Below are positions 28,512 to 37,524 of a stretch of DNA of 64,000 nt, piece after piece (within the stretch, counting starts at the first letter, position 1; each line of letters starts with the position of its first letter). The DNA is from Pseudomonadota bacterium. Its GTDB lineage: Bacteria > Pseudomonadota > Alphaproteobacteria > Rhizobiales > Rhizobiaceae. The translations under genes and the position numbers were made by a program. The stretch covers positions 1-64,000 of the forward strand of contig JAIUPA010000017.1 of the NCBI GenBank assembly GCA_020161665.1, written 5' to 3'. The notes below the pieces were generated by a model. That model worked only from the letters and a program-made list of their open reading frames with translations. It ran no database searches and was not told the origin of the DNA.

Positions 28512-28658
28512 ATGGCCAAGGGCCAAGTCCGCAGCAATCGCGAAACCCGCAAGCCCAAGAAAGACAAGACAGCGACGCCTGCTCCGGCACCGGCGGGCTT
28601 TCAGGTCAAACTGGCGGGCGGCACCGCTCCCGGCACCGGCGCCGGCAAGAAGAAATAG
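28512..28658 (+). CDS. Uncharacterised 48-residue Lys-rich protein
   Basis: A 48-residue protein starting MAKGQVRSNRETRKPKKDKT, with a Pro/Ala linker and ending GTGAGKKK. It is very basic and probably disordered. An AAGGAGGAA ribosome site just before the ATG at 28512 supports real translation, and I recall similar short Lys-rich proteins as conserved hypotheticals in Rhizobiales (memory, not searched). Function is unknown; nucleic-acid or ribosome binding would fit its charge. Confidence 0.65.
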   Translation: MAKGQVRSNRETRKPKKDKTATPAPAPAGFQVKLAGGTAPGTGAGKKK

Positions 28659-28712
28659 CCGATTACGAATGGCCCGCGCCAAGCGGGACCTTCCATCTGG
28701 AAAGACATCCCT

Positions 28713-28898
28713 ATGAATATCGAAATGCCCCGTCGGCAGGCGGAAAATCTTTTCCGCCACCCGGAGGCCGAAAGCGGCTCGAACGCCGCAAAGCTTGTGA
28801 CCATTCGCAAGCGACTTCAGCTGCGCCAGCGTGAACAGCGCTCCAGCGAACGCGTGGCCCGCCAAGAGAAGCGCATCACCAAGCCGGGCCTCGCCTGA
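28713..28898 (+). CDS. Uncharacterised 61-residue protein
   Basis: A 61-residue charged protein, MNIEMPRRQAENLFRHPEAE onward, with a helical Arg/Gln/Glu-rich middle (RKRLQLRQREQRSSERVARQ). No named family is recognised. It is the fourth small gene in tandem and starts 54 nt after the third. The ribosome site is weaker than those of its neighbours (GGAAAG about 11 bases upstream). Coding is supported mainly by codon composition and by its place in the series. Confidence 0.6.
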   Translation: MNIEMPRRQAENLFRHPEAESGSNAAKLVTIRKRLQLRQREQRSSERVARQEKRITKPGLA

Positions 28899-28961
28899 AC
28901 ATTCTTCTCGATCAATCCATTCCCGGTCGCATCGCGCCCCCGAATGGAGAAGGGTTACCTC

Positions 28962-29207
28962 GTGACTGAATTCGACTACTCGACAGAAGCAGGCTTTTAC
29001 TTCGGCAAGAAGCCGAAGGGTGGCAGCGGTTCCCGCTACAAGCGGTTCGATACGGCCGCCGAAGCCATTCGCTTTGCCATCGAGGATATGCCCGGCACGC
29101 AGTTGCGCGGCTCCGTCCTCGAAGTGGACGAAACCCGCTTCACCGACCTGCAGATCCGTTCGCTTTACGACGCCCCTGCCTTTCCGCTGACCCGCAAGGC
29201 CGGATAA
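28962..29207 (+). CDS. Uncharacterised 81-residue protein
   Basis: A protein beginning TEFDYSTEAGFYFGKKPKGG, followed by a folded-looking segment RFDTAAEAIRFAIEDMPGTQLRG and DETRFTDLQIRSLYD. The GTG at 28962 was preferred because GGAGAAGGG lies 7 bases upstream; an in-frame ATG at 28944 would add six residues and places that ribosome site inside the gene. Family not recognised. It lies 55 nt before the first transglutaminase-like gene and may share its transcript. Confidence 0.65.
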   Translation: MTEFDYSTEAGFYFGKKPKGGSGSRYKRFDTAAEAIRFAIEDMPGTQLRGSVLEVDETRFTDLQIRSLYDAPAFPLTRKAG

Positions 29208-29262
29208 TCCGGCCCCCGGCCATTTCACCGGCAGCGGCACTTGGAAAAGGACGTGGACAGGT

Positions 29263-30162
29263 ATGACGATTTTCTCCGTCCGGCACATCACGGCCTATCA
29301 CTACACGCAGCCCGTCTGCTTCGGTCAGCACCGGCTGATGTTTCGCCCGCGCGACAGTTTCGACCAGACGCTTTTAAGCTGCTCGCTCGACGTTTTTCCG
29401 CAGCCCGAAGCGGTGCGCTGGATTCACGATGTTTTCGGCAATTGCATCGTGTTGATCGATTTTGCCGGTGCATGGCGTGAGTTGCGGGTCGAAACCGTGA
29501 TACGGCTTGACCATACGGCCCATGTGCCCCTCGATCTGGAGATGGACACGCAAGCCTTTGGCTTTCCCTTCATCTATGACACCGACGAAGCCATCGATCT
29601 GGAGCGCACCCGCGAACGGCACTATCCCGACCCCGATGATAGCATCGGGAAATGGGCGCGCCAGTTCGTGCCCTTCGGCCATACGGCCAAGACTGGCCAT
29701 GTGCTGATGACCCTGTGCTTTGCCATTCGCGAAAGCTTCAGCTACGTGCGCCGCACCGAGCACGGCACGCAAAGCCCGAGCGAGACCTTGCGCCTGCGCA
29801 GCGGTTCGTGCCGCGACTTTGCCCTTCTGATGATGGAAGCGGCCCGGTCTCTTGGTCTCGCCGCCCGCTTTGTCACCGGCTACATCTATGTTCCCAGCCG
29901 CGACGGACCTCTCGTCCTTGGCGGCGGATCAACCCATGCCTGGTGTCAGGTCTATCTGCCCGGCGCTGGCTGGGTTGAGTTTGACCCCACCAACGGTATT
30001 GTCGGCAATCAGGACCTGATCCGCGTGGGCGTTGCCCGCGATCCGGGGCAGGCCATTCCTCTCTCGGGCAGTTACGACGGCGGCCCGGAAGCTTTTGCTG
30101 GCATGGACGTGCAGGTCAATGTGACCACCGAACGGGGATTTGGTGGTGCAAACGGTTGTTGA
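29263..30162 (+). CDS. Transglutaminase-like protein
   Basis: A 299-residue cytoplasmic protein of the bacterial transglutaminase-like group: an N-terminal beta region (FSVRHITAYHYTQPVCFGQHRL) and a cysteine-protease-like core. The catalytic triad is intact: C183 (GSCRDFALLM), H225 (STHAWCQVYL) and D241 (VEFDPTNG). Members may act as amidases or proteases, often next to a second homologue or peptide-ligase genes. No signal peptide is seen. It is followed 66 nt later by a second, divergent transglutaminase-like gene. Confidence 0.9.
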   Translation: MTIFSVRHITAYHYTQPVCFGQHRLMFRPRDSFDQTLLSCSLDVFPQPEAVRWIHDVFGNCIVLIDFAGAWRELRVETVIRLDHTAHVPLDLEMDTQAFGFPFIYDTDEAIDLERTRERHYPDPDDSIGKWARQFVPFGHTAKTGHVLMTLCFAIRESFSYVRRTEHGTQSPSETLRLRSGSCRDFALLMMEAARSLGLAARFVTGYIYVPSRDGPLVLGGGSTHAWCQVYLPGAGWVEFDPTNGIVGNQDLIRVGVARDPGQAIPLSGSYDGGPEAFAGMDVQVNVTTERGFGGANGC

Positions 30163-30228
30163 AGCCCCTCCCCGATCTTGCATTCGCATCCCGACTTTTC
30201 ATTTCCACCGCAAAGGAACGGAAACCCC

Positions 30229-31038
30229 ATGAAGATACGCGCCGGCTTTCACATCGGATACGAGTGTGAGCATGAAACCCCGATGCTTCTTGTGCTCAAC
30301 CTTCACCCGTCGCGCCGCGTCGATCTCTTGAGCGAACAATCCTTGAGCTTTGACCGCCCCATTCAGGCGTGGAGCTACACCGATGTTTTCGGCAATGCCT
30401 GCACCCGCATCGTGGCACCGCCGGGACTGACGACGATTTCCACGCAATTCGAGATTTACGACAGCGGCTTGCCCGATCCCATTCCGGAAAATGCCTTCCA
30501 GCACGACATCAGTCACCTGCCGGATGATGTGCTGGTCTATCTTCTGGGTAGTCGCTATTGCGACACCGACCGTCTGGCCGATTTTGCCTGGAAAACCTTT
30601 TCCTCGACGCCTTTCGGCTGGCCGCGCGTGCAGGCCATTCTGGACTTCACCCATAACCGGATTGCCTTTGATTACATGAAGGCCGATCCGTTGCGCACGG
30701 CGTTCGGTGGCTTTACCGACCGGACGGGCGTGTGCCGCGATTATGCGCATCTGGCCATTACCCTGTGCCGCTGCATGAACATTCCGGCGCGCTATTGCAC
30801 CGGCTATCTCGGCGATATTGGCGTGCCGCCCGATGTCAATCCGGGGGATTTCAGCGCCTGGTTCGAGGTCTATCTGAGCGGGCGTTGGTACACGGTGGAT
30901 GCGCGCCACAACAAGCCGCGCATTGGCCGTATCCTGATGGCAACGGGACGCGACGCCACGGATGTGGCGCTGTCGACCGCCTTTGGTCCGGCGATCCTCA
31001 AGCGCTTCGATGTTATCACGGACGAAATCCCATCCTGA
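30229..31038 (+). CDS. Second transglutaminase-like protein, with Ser at the usual His position
   Basis: A 269-residue homologue of the upstream gene. The nucleophile region is C169 (TGVCRDYAHL) and the Asp region is D224 (YTVDARHNKPRIGR). Where family members usually have His-Ala-Trp, this protein reads F208-S209-A210-W211, so the canonical catalytic His is absent or supplied elsewhere, perhaps by H227. The start at 30229 has AAAGGAACGGAA upstream; an in-frame ATG 51 bases earlier overlaps spacer DNA. The C-terminal GRDATDVALSTAFG block is a subfamily feature that I recall from Rhizobiales proteins. Confidence 0.88.
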   Translation: MKIRAGFHIGYECEHETPMLLVLNLHPSRRVDLLSEQSLSFDRPIQAWSYTDVFGNACTRIVAPPGLTTISTQFEIYDSGLPDPIPENAFQHDISHLPDDVLVYLLGSRYCDTDRLADFAWKTFSSTPFGWPRVQAILDFTHNRIAFDYMKADPLRTAFGGFTDRTGVCRDYAHLAITLCRCMNIPARYCTGYLGDIGVPPDVNPGDFSAWFEVYLSGRWYTVDARHNKPRIGRILMATGRDATDVALSTAFGPAILKRFDVITDEIPS

Positions 31039-31048
31039 AGCCGGGGCC

Positions 31049-32905
31049 TTAGCCCCTGATTTCAGGCAGGGACGGTCCTTTGAGCGCCCGCAAGGCGTTG
31101 ATGATGACCGCTACGTCGATGACCTCCTGCAGGAGGGCGCCGGTGACGGGCGGAATATAACCGAAGGCGGCAAAGACCATGGCCAGGCCCGACAGGGCCA
31201 ACCCGGCCATAATGCTCTGCATGGCAATGGCGCGTGCGTGGCGGGCAATCGCCACGGCTTCGGCCACACGCCCCACATGATCGACCAGAATGACGACATC
31301 GGCGGCCTCGGAGGAGGCCGTTGCGCCGCGCGCGCCCATGGCCACACCCACACGCGCTGCGGCCAGCGCCGGGGCATCGTTGACGCCGTCGCCCACCATC
31401 ATGGTGGGTTGGCGCGCTTCCTCCGCCTTGATCGCCTCCACCTTGCCCGCCGGGTCACGTTCCGCTTCCACCCCGTCAAGCTTCAGGGTCGCGGCCACCT
31501 GCCGTGCCGTTACGGCATCATCGCCCGTCACCATGATGATGCGCGTCAAACCGATGGCGCGAAGGGCGGCTACAGCCTGCGGTGCGTCGGCGCGGATCGC
31601 ATCGGCCATCAGGACGACGGCCGCCAAATCTCCATCAATGGCGACGAAAACGCTGAGCGCTGAAAGCGCCTCGGCCTTTGCCACCGTTTCATGGGCCCAA
31701 TCCGGCAAGGCGTTCTCGGCCATCACCAGCGCCCGCGAACCGGCCTTCACAAATTGCCCCTCGACGACACCCTCGACGCCCGAGCCGCGATACTCCTTGA
31801 CCGTTTGCGGCGCGGTGAGCGTAAACCCGCGCGCATGGGCAAGATCGACCAGTGCCGCCGCCAGAACATGGTGCGAGGCCTGTTCCAGCGAGGCGAGAAG
31901 GCGCAACGCATCGTCCTCGCCAAGGTTGGGGCGCGTCGCGATGGCCGCAAGGCGTGCGCCGCCTTCGGTTAGCGTTCCCGTTTTGTCGAAGACGGCGGTT
32001 TTTACATCCGAAAGGGCTTCGAGTGCTGCCCCGCCCTTCATCAGCACACCGGCGCGGGCGGCCCGCGAAACGCCGCCGATGAAGGCAACGGGGGCGGCCA
32101 GAATAAGCGGACAGGGCGTTGCCACAACCAGCACCGCCAGTGCGCGCACCGGATCGCCGGAGAAGAACCATGCCAGTCCGGCGATGATGAGCGTTACGGG
32201 AAGAAGGAGCAGCGCGAACCTGTCCGCCAGACGCATGAACGGGGCCTTGGCAGTGCGGGCCGCCTCCACCATGCGCACGATCCCGGCATAGGTGCTGTCC
32301 GCTGCCGCAGCGGTCGCGTGATAGCGAAAGGCTTCGCCCGCATTGACCGTGCCGGAGCGCAGGCTCTCGCCCGCCGCGCGTTGAACAGCGATCGGCTCGC
32401 CCGTCACCGCGCTTTCGTCGATTTCGGCGAGAGGATCGGCCAACGCCCCGTCAACCGGAAGCAACTCACCCGCCCGCACCAGAAGCAGGTCGCCGGGGCG
32501 AACCTCCTCCACGGAAATATCCACGAAGTTGCCACCCTCGGCGCGGTGGGCAATGCGTGGTGTGCGGTCCCGCAGGGCCTTCAGATCCCGTTCGGCGCGG
32601 CCTCTGGCAAAGTCCTCAAGGATGTTGCCACCCGTATACATGATGGCGACGACGGTCGCGGCCAGCGGTTCGCCGAGCGCAACACCCGCCGCCATGGCCA
32701 CCAGCGCGATGGCATCAACACCCATGCGCCCGGCCAGAAAGTCGCGTAGCATGGACCAGGCAAGCAGGAGGATGACGGGAAGTGCCGCTGCTGAAAAGAG
32801 CGGATTGGCCAGCCAGTCCGCACCCGCCAACGGCACCAGCAATCCGGCTGCAAGCCCCAACGCCGCCACCACGAAAAAGAGGGCGTGTAGCCGAAATTCA
32901 CTCAT
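31049..32905 (-). CDS. Heavy-metal P1B-type ATPase
   Basis: A 618-residue metal-exporting ATPase without an N-terminal metal-binding domain. The actuator motif is TGEP (DESAVTGEPIAV), the membrane metal motif is TPCPLILA at 263-270, and phosphorylation occurs at D307 in DKTGTLTEG. The HH motif (SHH) and GDGVNDAPAL hinge are present. TPCPL lacks the second Cys of copper or zinc pumps (CPC), so the metal is uncertain; Zn, Cd or Co are possible. It converges on the transglutaminase gene 10 nt away, and its promoter lies in the 640-nt gap to the right. Confidence 0.93.
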   Translation of the reverse strand: MSEFRLHALFFVVAALGLAAGLLVPLAGADWLANPLFSAAALPVILLLAWSMLRDFLAGRMGVDAIALVAMAAGVALGEPLAATVVAIMYTGGNILEDFARGRAERDLKALRDRTPRIAHRAEGGNFVDISVEEVRPGDLLLVRAGELLPVDGALADPLAEIDESAVTGEPIAVQRAAGESLRSGTVNAGEAFRYHATAAAADSTYAGIVRMVEAARTAKAPFMRLADRFALLLLPVTLIIAGLAWFFSGDPVRALAVLVVATPCPLILAAPVAFIGGVSRAARAGVLMKGGAALEALSDVKTAVFDKTGTLTEGGARLAAIATRPNLGEDDALRLLASLEQASHHVLAAALVDLAHARGFTLTAPQTVKEYRGSGVEGVVEGQFVKAGSRALVMAENALPDWAHETVAKAEALSALSVFVAIDGDLAAVVLMADAIRADAPQAVAALRAIGLTRIIMVTGDDAVTARQVAATLKLDGVEAERDPAGKVEAIKAEEARQPTMMVGDGVNDAPALAAARVGVAMGARGATASSEAADVVILVDHVGRVAEAVAIARHARAIAMQSIMAGLALSGLAMVFAAFGYIPPVTGALLQEVIDVAVIINALRALKGPSLPEIRG

Positions 32906-33545
32906 GTCTGCACCTTGGAAGATTAAAGTTATTCTAAACTACAGGATGCAGAGGGCGGGCACAATAAGACATCGGGACGCGGCACCCCGAGGAAAGACCG
33001 GCATTCCAAATGCGAATCTACCGGCACAAGCGAGGCGGACATCGCGTGATGGGCGCGTCTCGCATCCGCCCTGTCAGCGAGATGCGGCAGGCCATGCGGT
33101 GATAAACAAGGGTGAGAGCCGCTCCCGCCGTTCACTTCACTTCACATCGGCGTGAGAATTGAGTGAAGACAATGCGTTCCGTGACGTGCTGTCCCAAACG
33201 CGGTTTTCAAAAAATTCAATCGTTTCAAAAGCCTAATCGTCGAGCCGTTTCCGCCCCGCCAAAACGGCACTCGTGAGGGTAGACGTTCGTCTTACGACAA
33301 TCGTCACTGGCGGTCATCGCGGAAGGCTGCTTAACAGTAAGTTAGCTATGCAGGGGAGTGCATACAGTCTGATGGGAGGCTTGGCCTTTGAGGGGGTCGA
33401 CATCAGCAACACATTGCAGACTTTGATCAATTCAGCCTTGTAATCCCATCTTGTGGGCAATTACGAGACTGAATGCGCTCCCCCTTTGGCTACTTTCGGA
33501 GGCAGGCTCCGGTCGGAGCTTCATGAGTTAAAGGGAGGATTTTCT
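32906..33545. other. 640-nt intergenic region between metal ATPase and symporter operons
   Basis: Divergent promoter region for the leftward ATPase and the rightward symporter. No gene is supported. Close to the ATPase start is an AT-rich patch (32922-32942). An inverted repeat CTTCACT (33135-33141) and AGTGAAG (33162-33168), 20 bases apart, lies in the middle. No known regulator site could be assigned by eye. The length suggests a long 5' leader or several regulators for the symporter operon. Confidence 0.6.
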
Positions 33546-33806
33546 ATGGATGATAAGTCTTCGTCCAATTCCTATTGGAAAGCAAACATCCGCATCATCT
33601 GGATATGCATGGCAATCTGGACGACGGTTTCATACGGGTTTGGCATTTTGCTGCGGCCGGCACTGTCCGGCATCAAGGTTGGTGGTTCAGACCTCGGCTT
33701 CTGGTTCGCCCAGCAAGGCTCCATCCTCGTGTTCATCGCGCTGATCTTCGGCTACGCGATCTACATGAACAAGATCGACCGCGAATTCGGCGTCGACGAA
33801 AACTGA
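33546..33806 (+). CDS. Sodium/solute symporter small subunit (DUF4212)
   Basis: An 86-residue protein with two membrane helices (NIRIIWICMAIWTTVSYGFGIL and FWFAQQGSILVFIALIFGYA), ending DREFGVDEN. This is the DUF4212 small subunit that accompanies acetate-type Na+/solute symporters. AAAGGGAGGA precedes ATG 33546, so the longer upstream in-frame start is rejected. The large subunit begins 16 nt after the stop. Together they probably import a short carboxylate such as acetate, but the substrate is not visible in the sequence. Confidence 0.93.
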   Translation: MDDKSSSNSYWKANIRIIWICMAIWTTVSYGFGILLRPALSGIKVGGSDLGFWFAQQGSILVFIALIFGYAIYMNKIDREFGVDEN

Positions 33807-33822
33807 GCCTGGGGGGAGTTTC

Positions 33823-35589
33823 ATGGATCAGTATACGCTCAATCTTCTGATGGTCGGCGCGTCCTTCGCGCTCTACATCGGCATTGCCATCTGGAGCCGC
33901 GCAGGCTCGACCGCCGAATTCTATGCCGCGAGCCAGGGTGTTCACCCGGTGACAAACGGCATGGCAACCGCTGCTGACTGGATGTCGGCGGCTTCGTTCA
34001 TCTCGATGGCTGGCCTGATCGCTGGCGTCGGTTACGCCAACTCCACCTATCTCATGGGCTGGACCGGCGGTTACGTTCTTCTTGCTCTTCTGCTTGCTCC
34101 TTATCTGCGCAAGTTCGGCAAGTTCACCGTGCCGCAGTTTATCGGTGATCGCTTCTACTCGAACACCGCCCGCCTCGTCGGCGTTGTCTGCCTCATCATC
34201 ATCTCCGTCACCTACGTGATCGGCCAGATGACGGGTGCGGGCGTGGCCTTCTCGCGCTTCCTTGAAGTGCAGGTTTCGACCGGCCTGTGGATCGCTTCGG
34301 CGGTCGTGTTCGCCTACGCCGTTCTCGGCGGCATGAAGGGCATCACCTATACGCAGGTGGCCCAGTATGTCGTTCTGATCGTGGCCTATACGATCCCGGC
34401 TATCTTCATCTCGCTGCAGTTGACCGGCAATGCCCTGCCGCCGCTCGGCCTGTTCGGCACGCACACCGAATCCGGTCTGCCGCTCTTGCAGAAGCTTGAC
34501 GCGGTTGTGACCGATCTGGGCTTCACGGCCTACACGGCACAGGGCTCCATGCTCAACATGACGCTCTTCACCCTGTCGCTGATGATCGGTACGGCTGGTC
34601 TGCCGCACGTTATCATCCGCTTCTTCACCGTTCCCAAGGTTGCTGACGCTCGCTGGTCGGCTGGCTGGGCTCTGGTGTTCATCGCGCTGCTTTACCTGAC
34701 GGCTCCCGCTGTTGGCGCCATGGCTCGCCTGAACATCATTGACACCATCTACCCGAAGGGTACGCAGGCTGAATCCGTGCTCTATGAAGAGCGTGCAGAC
34801 TGGATGAAGACCTGGGAAAAGACCGGCCTCATCAAGTATGAGGACAAGAATGGCGACGGTCGCATCCAGCTCTATAACGACAAGGCCGCTGGCTTTGCCG
34901 CCACCGCAGAACAGCGCGGCTGGAAGGGCAACGAACTGACCATCAACAACGACATTCTCGTTCTGGCGAACCCGGAAATTGCACAGCTGCCGGGCTGGGT
35001 CATCGGTCTCATTGCTGCGGGCGGTCTCGCTGCGGCACTGTCCACCGCTGCCGGTCTTCTGCTGGCCATTTCCTCGGCTATCAGCCACGACCTGATCAAG
35101 TGCCAGCTGAAGCCTGACATCTCTGAAAAGGGCGAACTGCTTGCCGCGCGTATCTCCATGGCTGGTGCTATTCTGGTCGCAACGCTTCTCGGCCTTAACC
35201 CGCCGGGCTTTGCTGCCCAGACCGTGGCTCTCGCCTTTGGTCTTGCCGCTGCAACCATCTTCCCGGTTCTGATGATGGGCATCTTCTCCAAGCGCATGAA
35301 CTCGGCTGGTGCAATCGTCGGCATGCTCGTCGGCCTCATCACCACCTGCGTCTACCTGTTCACCTACCTCGGCTGGTTCTTCATTCCGGGTACGAACTTG
35401 CTTGAGAATGTTCCGGCAAACTACATGTTCGGCATCCCGCCGAGTGCATTTGGCCCGATTGGTGCCCTGCTCAACTTCGCGGCTGCCTATGCTGTTTCCA
35501 GCGTGACGGCTGCTCCGCCGAAGGATGTCCAGGATCTCGTCGAATCCATTCGCGTTCCGCGTGGCGCTGGCTCTGCCGTCGCTCACTAA
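33823..35589 (+). CDS. Sodium:solute symporter large subunit (ActP-like)
   Basis: A 588-residue SSS-family transporter with about 13 membrane helices. Family features include AADWMSAASFISMAGLIAGV, GWTGGYVLLALLLAPYLRKFG, and GLAAALSTAAGLLLAISSAISHD. An insertion between helices, around YEERADWMKTWEKTGLIKYE with an EDKNGDGRIQLYNDK (EF-hand-like) stretch, is typical of the DUF4212-associated subclass. GGGGGAG precedes the ATG. It ends in a terminator at 35606-35631. Role: proton- or sodium-coupled uptake of acetate or a similar acid. Confidence 0.95.
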   Translation: MDQYTLNLLMVGASFALYIGIAIWSRAGSTAEFYAASQGVHPVTNGMATAADWMSAASFISMAGLIAGVGYANSTYLMGWTGGYVLLALLLAPYLRKFGKFTVPQFIGDRFYSNTARLVGVVCLIIISVTYVIGQMTGAGVAFSRFLEVQVSTGLWIASAVVFAYAVLGGMKGITYTQVAQYVVLIVAYTIPAIFISLQLTGNALPPLGLFGTHTESGLPLLQKLDAVVTDLGFTAYTAQGSMLNMTLFTLSLMIGTAGLPHVIIRFFTVPKVADARWSAGWALVFIALLYLTAPAVGAMARLNIIDTIYPKGTQAESVLYEERADWMKTWEKTGLIKYEDKNGDGRIQLYNDKAAGFAATAEQRGWKGNELTINNDILVLANPEIAQLPGWVIGLIAAGGLAAALSTAAGLLLAISSAISHDLIKCQLKPDISEKGELLAARISMAGAILVATLLGLNPPGFAAQTVALAFGLAAATIFPVLMMGIFSKRMNSAGAIVGMLVGLITTCVYLFTYLGWFFIPGTNLLENVPANYMFGIPPSAFGPIGALLNFAAAYAVSSVTAAPPKDVQDLVESIRVPRGAGSAVAH

Positions 35590-35605
35590 GATCGCTTATG
35601 AAAGG

Positions 35606-35631
35606 GAAGCGGGCAGTGATCTGCCCGCTTC
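35606..35631 (+). terminator. Terminator after the symporter large subunit
   Basis: GAAGCGGGCAG pairs perfectly with CTGCCCGCTTC around a 4-base TGAT loop, followed by TTCTCT. The T-tail is weak, so partial read-through into the DUF294 gene, which starts 20 nt later, is likely. Confidence 0.75.
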
Positions 35632-35651
35632 TTCTCTGTCCCGGGGGAAAT

Positions 35652-37466
35652 ATGTCGGAAATATCTGATTTTCTTCAGGCCTTGCCTCCCTATGATGGCT
35701 TGCCACGCGCGGAGTTCGAGCGGGTTGCCCGGCATGCACAAAGCCTGAAATTCCCGGCCGGAACTGAAATCTACCATTATCAAAGTCCCCTGCCCGGTCT
35801 TTACATCATCATGAAGGGCCAGGTGGAGATCCGCGACAGCGCGGGCAGCCTGATTTCCGAGCTGACAAGCCGTGACAGTTTCGGCGAGCGCGGGCTCCTG
35901 GCCGATGGCCTTGCCGCGACGACAGCGAAAGCATTGAGCGAGACCGCAGTCCTCCTTCTTCCGGCAACACTTTTCCATTCACTCCTGACCGACGAGCCTG
36001 TATTTGCGCGGTTTTTTGCGCGCTCGGTCGGCGATGCCGCCAACCGCAACGAGGTCACGACGCGCAAGGTCGGGGACCTGATGTCGGCGCCGCCTCTTGT
36101 TTGCGCGCCAGAGGATTGCGTCCGCACGGCGGCGGAAATCATGAGGGAGCGCAAGATTTCCTGTCTCGGTGTCGTCGACGGCGGACGCTTCGTCGGGATC
36201 GTCACCTTACGCGATCTGGTGGGGCGGGTTCTGGCAACCGGACTTGATCCGCAGTTGACCCCGGTGAGCGCTGTGATGACTGCCAACCCCGTCAGCCTGC
36301 ATGCAGACGATCTCGGGTCTGATGTTCTTCACGAAATGCTGGAACGTGGTATTGGCCATTTGCCCGTCGTGGAGGGTGAACGCCTTGTCGGCTTGATCAC
36401 CCAGACGGACCTCACGCGGTTTCTGGCCGTGTCATCGGCGCTCATCATCCGCGATATTGCGGCAGCAACGCGTCTGGACGAACTCAAGCAGGCCACCGCA
36501 ACCATCCCCAAATTGCTCGTCCAGCTGGTCGGGGCGCATAATCCGCACGAGGTGGTCACACGCCTGATTACGAACATCGCCGATGCGGTGACCCGCCGTC
36601 TGATCACTTTGGCGGAAAATCAGTTGGGTCCCGCGCCGGTGCCTTATCTCTGGCTTGCCTGCGGCAGCCAAGGCCGACAGGAACAGTCCGGCGTCAGCGA
36701 TCAGGACAATTGCATCTTTATGGATGACAGCTTCGTGGAACAGCACCGCCCATGGTTCGATGCGCTGGCGCGTTTTGTTTGCGACGGACTGGATGCCTGT
36801 GGCTATGTTTACTGCCCGGGGGATATGATGGCCACCAATCCCCGTTGGTGCCAGCCCGTGCGCACCTGGAAGCGCTATTTTCATGATTGGGTCGCAAAGC
36901 CCGACCCCATGGCCCAAATGCTCTCGAGCGTGATGTTCGATTTGCGCCCGATTGCCGGAGAAAAAGCCCTGTTCGAGGATTTGCAGGCCGAGACCCTGCG
37001 GCTATCATCCTCAAACTCGATCTTTATGGCCCATATGGTCAGCAACTCGCTGAAGCATACCCCGCCCATCGGGTTGCTGCGGGCCTTTGCAACGGCCCGA
37101 AGCGGTGACCACCGCAATCAGATTGATATGAAGCATAGCGGCGTCGTTCCGATTGTGGATCTGGCTCGCGTCTACGCTCTGGTCAAACGGCTCTCTCCCG
37201 CCAATACACGCTCGAGGCTGTTTGCCGCGCAAGAGGCCGGGGCCATTTCAGGGGCGGGCGGACGCGACCTGATCGCCGCCTATGACCTGATTGCCGATCT
37301 TCGCTTGCGCAATCAGGCGGGGCAAATCCGTGCGGGGCTAAAGCCGGACAATTATATCAACCCCTATGATCTGGGTGAGTTTGAACGCTCGCAATTGCGC
37401 GACGCCTTTGTTGTTGTGCGCACGATGCAATCTGCGCTGGCCAATCGCGGTGTCGCGCCCATCTGA
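35652..37466 (+). CDS. cNMP-binding/CBS/DUF294 nucleotidyltransferase-like regulator
   Basis: A 604-residue cytoplasmic protein. A cyclic-nucleotide-binding-like domain (residues about 10-130; GLYIIMKGQVEIRDS, DSFGERGLLA) is followed by paired CBS domains (about 140-265; RKISCLGVVDGGRFVGIVTLRDL), a DUF294 nucleotidyltransferase domain near 320-400 with ACGSQGRQEQSGVSDQDNC, and a C-terminal DUF294 helical domain. The GS...R.E...D.D pattern indicates an active-type transferase, like GlnD/KNTase. Such proteins commonly accompany acetate symporters and a DnaQ-like exonuclease; they probably sense adenine nucleotides. An ATG with GGGGGAAAT upstream was chosen. Confidence 0.92.
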   Translation: MSEISDFLQALPPYDGLPRAEFERVARHAQSLKFPAGTEIYHYQSPLPGLYIIMKGQVEIRDSAGSLISELTSRDSFGERGLLADGLAATTAKALSETAVLLLPATLFHSLLTDEPVFARFFARSVGDAANRNEVTTRKVGDLMSAPPLVCAPEDCVRTAAEIMRERKISCLGVVDGGRFVGIVTLRDLVGRVLATGLDPQLTPVSAVMTANPVSLHADDLGSDVLHEMLERGIGHLPVVEGERLVGLITQTDLTRFLAVSSALIIRDIAAATRLDELKQATATIPKLLVQLVGAHNPHEVVTRLITNIADAVTRRLITLAENQLGPAPVPYLWLACGSQGRQEQSGVSDQDNCIFMDDSFVEQHRPWFDALARFVCDGLDACGYVYCPGDMMATNPRWCQPVRTWKRYFHDWVAKPDPMAQMLSSVMFDLRPIAGEKALFEDLQAETLRLSSSNSIFMAHMVSNSLKHTPPIGLLRAFATARSGDHRNQIDMKHSGVVPIVDLARVYALVKRLSPANTRSRLFAAQEAGAISGAGGRDLIAAYDLIADLRLRNQAGQIRAGLKPDNYINPYDLGEFERSQLRDAFVVVRTMQSALANRGVAPI

Positions 37467-37524
37467 TGAAGACCGCCCTTAGCCGGAGGCATGGTGCCGT
37501 GTCGCGGCGTGAAAGGATAAGAAA

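Noticed and set aside
32906..33545. A regulator gene or metal-responsive operator in the 640-nt gap
   Set aside because: No credible reading frame and no MerR-type dyad with correct spacing could be seen; only a weak inverted repeat is recorded.
33733..35586. A 617-codon open frame antisense to the symporter
   Set aside because: The symporter subunits are unmistakable and the opposite frame has no membrane or catalytic pattern.
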